A stretch of 64,000 nt of DNA, taken from assembly GCF_016758175.1 (NCBI RefSeq), contig NZ_QYAB01000001.1, forward strand, positions 371,089-435,088, read 5' to 3'. This document shows, piece by piece, positions 24,830-32,000 of the stretch; positions within the stretch are counted from its first letter, which is position 1; every line of letters begins with the position of its first letter. The position numbers and the translations under genes are program-made. This DNA comes from Leucobacter zeae. Its GTDB lineage: Bacteria; Actinomycetota; Actinomycetes; Actinomycetales; Microbacteriaceae. The notes under the pieces are model-generated. The model worked only from the letters and a program-made list of their open reading frames with translations, did no database searches and was not told where the DNA came from.

Positions 24830-25327
24830 ATGAGCTACGAGTCGGAGCTCGTGCTGCAGAACTCGCTCGACAGAATCGAAGAGATCCTCGCCGGCGGCTC
24901 GCAGCACCCGGTGACTGTGGAGCTGCTCGAGCAGGTGCGTGCGCGGCACATGGACTCGCCCAGGCTTGCGGCTGTGTTGGCTCAGGCGTTGCGGGCCCCG
25001 TTCCCTGATGAGAGTCGAGTTGAGTGGTTGGCAGAATTCGCCGTCAGTGCCGGCGATCAGGAGCTGTGGCTGCTTGCTGTGACGCACCCTATGGCGAGGT
25101 TTGAGCGAATGCTCGCGGCGCCGGTCGGGCACCTGTCTCCGATGGCCGTTCACGCGTTCATCTGGAAGCATGCACAAGCATCTGGACATGCGTGGTCAGG
25201 CGATGAGGTCAGTCGGTTCCGGGACCTGTGCGCAGCGCGGGCTCACGATGTTCCTGAAAGGTGGATGTCGGTGGCCGAGGCCGTGCGTCGGAGTCTCGAG
25301 GTGCCAATCAGGGCCCGCTCGGCCTAA
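24830..25327 (+). CDS. hypothetical helical protein beside the response regulator
   Basis: 165 aa, ATG 24830; no good SD is visible and an in-frame ATG at 24794 is an alternative. The sequence is helical with repeating short helices (SLDRIEEILAGGSQHPVTVE, LLEQVRARHMDS, LAAVLAQALRAPF, WLAEFAVSAGDQELWLLAV), recalling HEAT-like or TPR-like solenoids, and Trp-rich. It runs head-to-head into the response regulator gene with a 4-nt overlap of the stop codons. The family is not recognised. Confidence 0.6.
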   Translation: MSYESELVLQNSLDRIEEILAGGSQHPVTVELLEQVRARHMDSPRLAAVLAQALRAPFPDESRVEWLAEFAVSAGDQELWLLAVTHPMARFERMLAAPVGHLSPMAVHAFIWKHAQASGHAWSGDEVSRFRDLCAARAHDVPERWMSVAEAVRRSLEVPIRARSA

Positions 25328-26010
25328 TCGTCGAGCAGACCGTCGCTGATTGCCGCGGCGCGGAGCTCGAGCTTGGTGCTCACCGGGTGCCCGGCGGCAT
25401 GATACTTCTCCTTCACCCGCTTGATGTACTGGGCGGCCGTGTCACGCTTGATCCCGATGCGGTGAGCCACTTCTTCCATCGTGAGGCCGGACGCGTAGAG
25501 CTTGAGCGTGCGCTCTTCTTGCTCGCTCAGTTGCGGCCGTTTCGCACCCTGGGCAAGGATCGCGGCTGTCTTCGGCGACACCCATGTCCCGCCGTGCAGC
25601 ATCTCCATCACGGCGTGAACGATGTCCTCAACAGTGTCCTGCTTGCTGATCACCCCGCTGGCGCCGGCGCGCAGAACTCGACGCACCCGCGACGGAGACG
25701 TGAGCTCTGAGAAGATCCCTACATGGAGCCCTTCGGCGACGAGGCGCTTCACCATTGCCGGGTCCGCCGGCTCACCGTGGTCGACCATGAGGTCCAGCAG
25801 GAGAAGCTGCGGTTTGGTGGTGGACGGTGCATGGTTCCACCAAGTGACGAACTCCGGCAAGGTTTCGCTGGAGAACACCACACCCATGTCTGGAGTGGTG
25901 TTGATGAGGTGTCTGGTGAGGGCGCGCTGAAGGAGATGATCCTCAACGATCGCAATCTTCCACAAAGGGGCAGCCGTTCCCGCGGCTGCCCCCAACGTGC
26001 TCTCTGGCAC
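25324..26010 (-). CDS. orphan NarL/LuxR-type response regulator
   Basis: A receiver domain (VEDH, phospho-acceptor Asp in LLLLDLMVD, Ser in FSEL, Lys in ISKQD) is followed by a LuxR-type HTH (LSEQEERTLKLYASGLTMEE, HRIGIKRDTAAQYIKRVKEK). The start is taken as GTG 26010; a TTG at 26043 is also in frame. A cognate histidine kinase is not visible nearby, so it is orphan or responds to a host kinase. Its neighbourhood contains the LPXTG surface protein and the two regions with TTGGGG boxes, so it may control the surface module. It overlaps the convergent 24830 gene by 4 nt. Confidence 0.88.
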   Translation of the reverse strand: MPESTLGAAAGTAAPLWKIAIVEDHLLQRALTRHLINTTPDMGVVFSSETLPEFVTWWNHAPSTTKPQLLLLDLMVDHGEPADPAMVKRLVAEGLHVGIFSELTSPSRVRRVLRAGASGVISKQDTVEDIVHAVMEMLHGGTWVSPKTAAILAQGAKRPQLSEQEERTLKLYASGLTMEEVAHRIGIKRDTAAQYIKRVKEKYHAAGHPVSTKLELRAAAISDGLLDD

Positions 26011-26043
26011 ATTCCCCCCAGGGCTCCAATGTGTGATTTTCAA

Positions 26044-26432
26044 CAGGGAGCTAGCCCCAATTCACCATTATGGAGAGATTGGGGCGAATGAGTGTCACCC
26101 ATTGGGGGGTCATTGTGAGATGACTATTCGTTGCTTAGAAGCGCCGCTGTCACGTCGACGGGGATAGCCGACCGGATCGGCCTTATCGAGAGCTGAAGGT
26201 AGGAACAGCTGGGTGCACCAACACCGACTCTGTCATGAAACGAGGGGGTCGCACCGGTAGTGCCGCCCCCTCGTTTCATGAATGCCCGCGGCACGCACTC
26301 GCCAGGTCGGGACGTGGGCCTCGTGCTCCGTCCTGCGGTCTATGGAAATACGCCGACTTCCAGTCCACCGCGGACTCTTGGCCGGGCCGTGGAGCAGTCG
26401 TGTCGATTACGAAGGAGGCTCGGGGGCACGGG
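26044..26432. other. non-coding region left of the transposase with G-rich boxes
   Basis: Contains GCCCCAATTCACC, GATTGGGGCGAATG and CATTGGGGGGTCATTG near the response-regulator start, similar to the boxes upstream of the LPXTG gene. A strong palindrome lies at 26234-26280. No gene is visible. Confidence 0.5.
26234..26280. terminator. 15-bp perfect inverted repeat
   Basis: CATGAAACGAGGGGG (26234-26248) pairs perfectly with CCCCCTCGTTTCATG (26266-26280) around a 17-nt loop. It lies between the leftward transposase end and the response-regulator start, so it probably ends transcription from the transposase side. Confidence 0.6.
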
Positions 26433-27434
26433 CTAAGTGTATGAGGCCATGACGTTGCTGACTCGTGTCGGTGTCGCAGAGGCGGGCGGGTGCCCGTCGT
26501 GAGCGCCGTGGGGACGGTGATAGTTGTAGTGCCGGTTCCACACTTCGAGCGCGGCAGCGCGTTCGTCCTCTGAGTGCCAGGTGCGAGCGTAGAGAAACTC
26601 TTCGGCGAGGATCCGGTTGTAGCGCTCGACTTTGCCGTTGTGTCGGGGCGTGTATGGGGTCATGCGCTGGTGTCGACTGTTCCCGACTGCGTCGCGGAAA
26701 GTTGCGGATCGGTAGCAGGAGCCGTTGTCGGTCACGACACGCTCGATCCCGGCGATGCCGTGCTCGGCGAACCAAGCTCTTGCACGCCCGAGGAACGCGA
26801 CGGCTGTGACGGCTTTCTCGTCCGGCAACGCTTCGGTGTACGCGAGTCGGGTGTGCCCGTCGATGGCCGAATGCAAGTAGACGTACCCTGTCTTCGTGCC
26901 TCGGGTCTTCTTACGTGCGACAGCTTTGGCCTTCTCGCTACCTTTGCCGTGCACACGCCACCCGCCGCCATCAGGGATGCGACCGACCTTCTTCACGTCC
27001 AGGTGCACCATGTGGCCGGGACGTTTGGTGGTGATGCGTTGCGGTTCCCGGTTCATCTCGCCGTTGGGGTCAATAAACTTGCGCTGGTTCAGGCCCAGCT
27101 GCGCGAGGAGCCGGGTGATGGTGCGACGACTGACCGGTGTTCCTGCTTGCTCGAGCTCGAATGCGATACGGGACGCTGGCCATTTATGTTCTCGTCGCAT
27201 TGACTCGATCTGCTTCACGAGGCGGCCAGGCGTTGCAGATGGCTGCCGGATCGGCGACGACGAGCGGTCCAGTAAGCCGAACTTCCCGAATCGTTTGCAT
27301 CTGTTGACCCATTTCGAGGCGGTCGCGCGGGAGATCCCCATCTCTGCGGCAACATGAGAAATAGGTCGAGTCCGACAGCGCGCGACGAGTCGACGACGAC
27401 CTTCGACCGTCAGTGGCGAATTTGCGTGCGTCAC
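26433..27434 (-). CDS. IS481-family transposase
   Basis: 333 aa, GTG 27434. An HTH lies near the N-terminus (RPISHVAAEMGISRATASKWV). The DDE catalytic residues are visible: D in MVHLDVKKVG, D in VVTDNGSCY and E in GKVERYNRILAEE. This is the IS481/IS3-like group. Its start overlaps the end of the exporter gene, and the pairing with a Cmx-type exporter recalls Tn5564 of Corynebacterium, where cmx lies next to an IS481-family element. Clear terminal inverted repeats are not visible, so the borders of the IS or transposon are uncertain. Confidence 0.9.
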   Translation of the reverse strand: MTHANSPLTVEGRRRLVARCRTRPISHVAAEMGISRATASKWVNRCKRFGKFGLLDRSSSPIRQPSATPGRLVKQIESMRREHKWPASRIAFELEQAGTPVSRRTITRLLAQLGLNQRKFIDPNGEMNREPQRITTKRPGHMVHLDVKKVGRIPDGGGWRVHGKGSEKAKAVARKKTRGTKTGYVYLHSAIDGHTRLAYTEALPDEKAVTAVAFLGRARAWFAEHGIAGIERVVTDNGSCYRSATFRDAVGNSRHQRMTPYTPRHNGKVERYNRILAEEFLYARTWHSEDERAAALEVWNRHYNYHRPHGAHDGHPPASATPTRVSNVMASYT

Positions 27435-28612
27435 TTGACCACCTCGCTCTCGACGGATGCAAGCAGCCGAATAAGCGGAACTGCGAGCAGCAGTGCCGTG
27501 GTGGTCGCGAGCACGGCTACCCAAACGGGTCCGAGCGCGCCCGGCATTACGCTGAGTGCGGCAGAGGCGAGCACGGGACCGGCGGCCGCGCCAACGTTGA
27601 GTGCCGCTGTCGCGTATGACCCCGCCATGGTGGGTGCACCCGCCGCGGCATAGAGCACTCGTGTGATCAGCGTGCTCCCGACGGCGAACCCCACCACACC
27701 CTGAGTGAATACGAGCCCGAGCAGGGCAACAGGGTTCGTTGCAAAGAGCACCAGCGCAACCCACCCGAGCACCAGAACGCTGCCACCGCCCACGATTACG
27801 ATCCCGGGTCGGGCATCCGAGAGTCTTCCCGCAACGGTGACGCCGATGAAGGAGCCGACGCCGAAGAGCACAAGGGCCGCCGGTACCCACCACTGGCTCA
27901 GACCGGCGGTGTCCGTAACGATCGGCGCGAGAAAGGTGAGCGTGGCGAAGGTGCCGGCATTCACCAGGGCGGCGAGCAGCATAGTTAGAACGAGGCGCGG
28001 GGAGGACAGCTGCGCCAGTTCCACGCGCAGCGAGGTCGAGGACGACTCCTCCTTTGGCGAGTCGTCGGCGTCAGCGGTGAAGCCCACAGCGATGCCGAGC
28101 GCAGCGGGGATGCAGAGAAGTGCGATCGCCCAGAACGTCGACTGCCAGCCGAGTGCCGTCCCAAGCAGTGCACCCGCGGGGACTCCGGCGACGGTGGCGA
28201 CGGTGGTACCCGCCAGCAGAACCGCCACTGCCCGACCTTTGGCATCGGGTGCAACGAGTCTCGTCGCCGCACCCAATGCGACCGCCAGGAAGCCTGCATT
28301 CACGATCGCCGCGATCACGCGCGTGATGAACAGAACAGTGAAATCCGGCGTGAGTGCCCCGACGACGTGGGATAGCGCGAATACGATCACGCAACCCCGG
28401 AGTGTCGCCTTCACGGGGAGGCGACGGGTGAGCGCGGCCATCGCCGGTGCACCGATCACCATCCCTGCGGCGAACGCCGATGTCAGGAGACCAGCGGTCC
28501 CCACGGAAACACTGAAGTATGTGGAAATATCGGGCACGAGGCCGGCGAGCATGAATTCGGAAGTACCCATGGCGAAGACCACCAGGGCAAGAAGATAGAG
28601 AGCGAAAGGCAT
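27431..28612 (-). CDS. cmx: Cmx/CmlR-type chloramphenicol exporter (MFS)
   Basis: 393 aa starting MPFALYLLALVVFAMGTSEF; further upstream codons have no homology. Twelve membrane segments of the DHA1 MFS group, with motifs SAFAAGMVIGAPAMAAL, TRRLP, GRAVAVLLAGTTVATVAGVP and AGRLSDARPG. The recurring phrases GTSEFMLAGL, TAGLLTSAFA, LITRVLYAA and APTMAGSYATAALN are those I know from Corynebacterium Cmx and Streptomyces CmlR, which export chloramphenicol. Its end overlaps the transposase start. Expected phenotype: reduced susceptibility to chloramphenicol; no experiment supports this here. Confidence 0.85.
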   Translation of the reverse strand: MPFALYLLALVVFAMGTSEFMLAGLVPDISTYFSVSVGTAGLLTSAFAAGMVIGAPAMAALTRRLPVKATLRGCVIVFALSHVVGALTPDFTVLFITRVIAAIVNAGFLAVALGAATRLVAPDAKGRAVAVLLAGTTVATVAGVPAGALLGTALGWQSTFWAIALLCIPAALGIAVGFTADADDSPKEESSSTSLRVELAQLSSPRLVLTMLLAALVNAGTFATLTFLAPIVTDTAGLSQWWVPAALVLFGVGSFIGVTVAGRLSDARPGIVIVGGGSVLVLGWVALVLFATNPVALLGLVFTQGVVGFAVGSTLITRVLYAAAGAPTMAGSYATAALNVGAAAGPVLASAALSVMPGALGPVWVAVLATTTALLLAVPLIRLLASVESEVVK

Positions 28613-29007
28613 CGAGATAGTTCCGAAGCGAGAGTACGAACAAGAGAACGTCTCGTCACCGCGGTCAGCGCCCAAGGGACACCCGAATGACATGCTGCGC
28701 GTAGTGGGCAGCGAGGAATTAGGGGGTCAGCGGAGGTGAGGGGCTAACGGAGTGACCGAAAGCCCCTGAGTGTCCGATTCAGGGCTCGACATACGACTCA
28801 TCGTAGCCGCCTGCGTCGCCACCCCAAAACACGTCAACAACCTCATGGCCAGCAACAGCTAAGTGGTTATTCCTCGAGGCCCCGTGACCGTGACCGTTCG
28901 ACTTGCCGTTCGTGGGAGGTCGAACGGCCGCCTTCGCCGTTTCGGCACTGCGCGCAGTCGGATTTCGTAGGGCATTGGCGCTATGGATGTCGGAGGGGTG
29001 AGCCAGA
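28613..29007. other. 395-bp non-coding region between the exporter and the helicase gene
   Basis: Holds the promoter region of the exporter (leftward) and the helicase RBS (GGAGGGG at 28992-28998). An imperfect stem AGCCCCTGA ... TCAGGGCT lies near 28759-28785. An in-frame extension of the exporter to ATG 28693 is open but not like the family. No other gene is visible. Confidence 0.45.
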
Positions 29008-32000
29008 ATGGCACGGAGGAAGCAGCGGCTCGAGGATCTGGGCCAGGGGACGTTCGACCTATGGGGCGAATTCGAGAGCACGACGACGGAGGCAACCGAT
29101 GTACGATCAGCAGATTCTTCGCGAGCTGCAGGGCTCTTGGCCGGAGACGACGGACTATTTGGTGCGGGTTGGTCAGGTGACGAACGACCTGATGGTGCTT
29201 CGGGAGCTGGCAGCGGCGGAGAACGCGTCGCCGACGTGGCTGACGGAACTCGCGGTCGACGAGGAGGACCTGCTGCAGACGCCGACGGCGGTGTCGGTGC
29301 TCAGGTTCCTGCACGGCCGTGGGATCGAGGTGAAGTCGACGCAGCAGGTGCTGGAGTATCAGGAGCTTCGGGACGAGCAGGAGCAGGCGTTCGAGGAGGG
29401 GACGGAGTCGACGCCGGAGATCCTCGAGGATCTGAGGTTCTCGGTGCCGATGGCGATCGACGCGAAGCTGTGGGAGCTGCCGGAGCTGCAGAAGAAGCTC
29501 ATGGCGTGGGCGGCGGAGACGGCGACGAAGCACGGGCACCCCACGTCCCCGCCGTCGCTGACGCAGGCGATCGTGCTGATGCAGACCGTCCGGTTCATGG
29601 AGCAGGAACCGGAGCAGTCTCCCGACTGGGCAGCGGAGTTGCTGCGGTCAGCACTCTCCAGCGAGTTCTACGAGAGGGCCGCGAGCCCTCAGCAGTAGAG
29701 CTCGACGAGCTGCGACGGTTCCCGGGGTGGGGAGCGTCGCCGGAGCTGTTCGACCCGACGTCGACGAAGCACCAGTCGGAACGCGAGGCGCTGCAGGATC
29801 TCTGGGGAGACGCGGAGTGGGCGGCCGCGAGGCGCACGGTCCTGAACGCGCACTACACGCACCCCGACTACGTTGCGGCGATGTGGCGCGCCGTCGACGG
29901 GCTCGGAGTGCCCGCGGGGGCGCGCGTCCTGGAGCCCGGGTGCGGCACGGGCAACTTCATCGGCCAGGCGCGCGCCGGGCACCAGGTGACCGGTGTTGAG
30001 CTCGACCCGACGACCGCGGCGATCGCCAAGCTCCTGCACCCGGGGGCCGAGGTGCGGAACGAGTCGTTCGCCGAGACGGTCCTCGAGCACGACGGCTACG
30101 ACCTGACGATCGGGAACGTGCCGTTTGGATCGACGAAGCTCTACGACCCGGCCTACAACGAGGCGCGCCTGTCGTTGCACAACCACTTCATCGTGAAGGC
30201 GCTCCGGCAGACGAAACCGGGCGGCATCGTGGCGGTGATGACGTCCCGTTGGACGATGGACGGCAAGGCGGAGCGTTCGCGGCGCGAGATCGCGAAGCAT
30301 GGTGAGCTTCTTGGCGCGGTCCGTATGCCGGCAGGATCGCATGACGAGACCGCCGGTACCGAGGCGATCATCGACGTCCTCGTGCTCCGACGCCACCTTG
30401 GCGATGCGCCGGCGGCGGATCCCGCGTGGCTGCGCACCGTCGACGTCGACGGGGAGGCCGGCCGCGCGGCGATGAACTCCTACTTTGCCGATCACCCGGA
30501 GTTGGTGCTCGGCGAGACGAGTGTGAAGAAGGGCCAGTTCGGTCCCGCGATTCACGTCGCTGCGGATGAGGTGTCGGCCGCGGCGATCGCGCCCCGCCTC
30601 GACCGGGCGCTCATGAGCATCGTGCGGGATGCGCTCGAGCAGGGTCGGGGGTGGGCGGCCGCGGGCCAGATGGTCACGGACCGTCCCGTCGCCCGCGTGC
30701 TCCAGGACCCCGACCGGGTGATCGGGCACATCAGTGTTGACGAGTTCGGCGAGCTGCAGCAGATCGGGTTGGATGGGCCGGAGCCTGTGCAGGTGCCGAA
30801 GAACGCGGTGCGGGAGCTCGTGCACCTGGTGCAGCTGCGCGATGCCGCGGTCGACTTGCTCGAGGCGGAAGCCTCGACGCGGGAGAACACGTCCGCGATC
30901 GCGGCCAAGCGCGGGCACCTGAACGTCATCTACGACCGCTACGTCGAGCTGTTCGGACCGCTGGGCAGGTCGACGACGACGGTCCGCGAGCGGTCGGGGA
31001 AGGACGCGATTGTCACGCGCCGCTACCCTGCGGCGCTGCGCGCGCTCCGGCAGGACCCGCACTACGCGACTGTCGCCGCGCTCGAGCACTACAACGAGGA
31101 CCTCGACCAGGCCCGCAAGGCGACGATCTTCCGCGAACGTGTCGTCGGAGTCGCGGCCGACGTCGACCGCGTCGACACCCCCGAGGACGCGATCCGAGTG
31201 TCGCTCGACCGCACCGGCCACGTGGACGTGGCCCTCGTCGCGGACCTGCTGGACGTCGACGAGCGTAGCGTGCCTGAGCTGCTCGGCGACCAGGTGTTCC
31301 TGAACCCCGCCGATCAGGCCACGTACCTGCCGGCGGCGGAGTACCTGTCGGGGAACGTGAGGCAGAAGCGGAAGGAGGCCCAGCGGCTCGCTGCTGAGGA
31401 CGCCGTGTTCCAGAAGCACGTCGACGCGCTCGAGCAGGTGATCCCTGAGGAGGTCGGGCCGGCGGAGATCGACGTGAAGTTCGGCGCCGGCTGGGTGCCG
31501 GTCGGGGACGTCGAGACGTTCATCCATCACGAGCTCCGGAAGGAGCTGAAGGCGATCGAACGCATCGACGGCGAGTGGCGGTTCCGGCTGATCGGGAAGC
31601 CTGCCGAGTCGGCTGAGGCGAAGTGGAGCGTGAAGGGCGACCACGTCACCGAGTCTGCTGAGGCCGTGTTCAAGCGCGCGCTCAACGGCGACCGGCTGGA
31701 GCTGCGCTACCGGACAGAGAAGGATGGCCCCACTTTCGTCGACCAGGTCGGAACGGAGGCGCTGCAGGAGAAGGCTCAGGAGCTGCATGACGCGTTCCAG
31801 GACTGGCTGTGGTCGGACGCGGAGCGGGTCACTCGCCTGCAGGAGCGGTACAACGACCTCTACAACGGGATCGTGCTGCGCTCGTACGACGGCGTGGAGC
31901 TGTCGTTCCCGGGGAAGGCTGCGACGTTCACGCCGAGGCCGCACCAGCACGCCGCGGTGGCGCGCATGCTCGCAGAACCCTCCGTGGGCCTGTTCCACGA

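Noticed and set aside
26234-26280. Inverted repeat considered as an IS481 terminal repeat
   Set aside because: Both arms lie close together on one side of the transposase; no matching copy is found on the exporter side, so a terminator is more likely.
28613-28693. N-terminal extension of the exporter to ATG 28693
   Set aside because: The extra 27 residues are not like the family and hold no membrane segment; the ATG at 28612 gives the typical MPFALYLL start.
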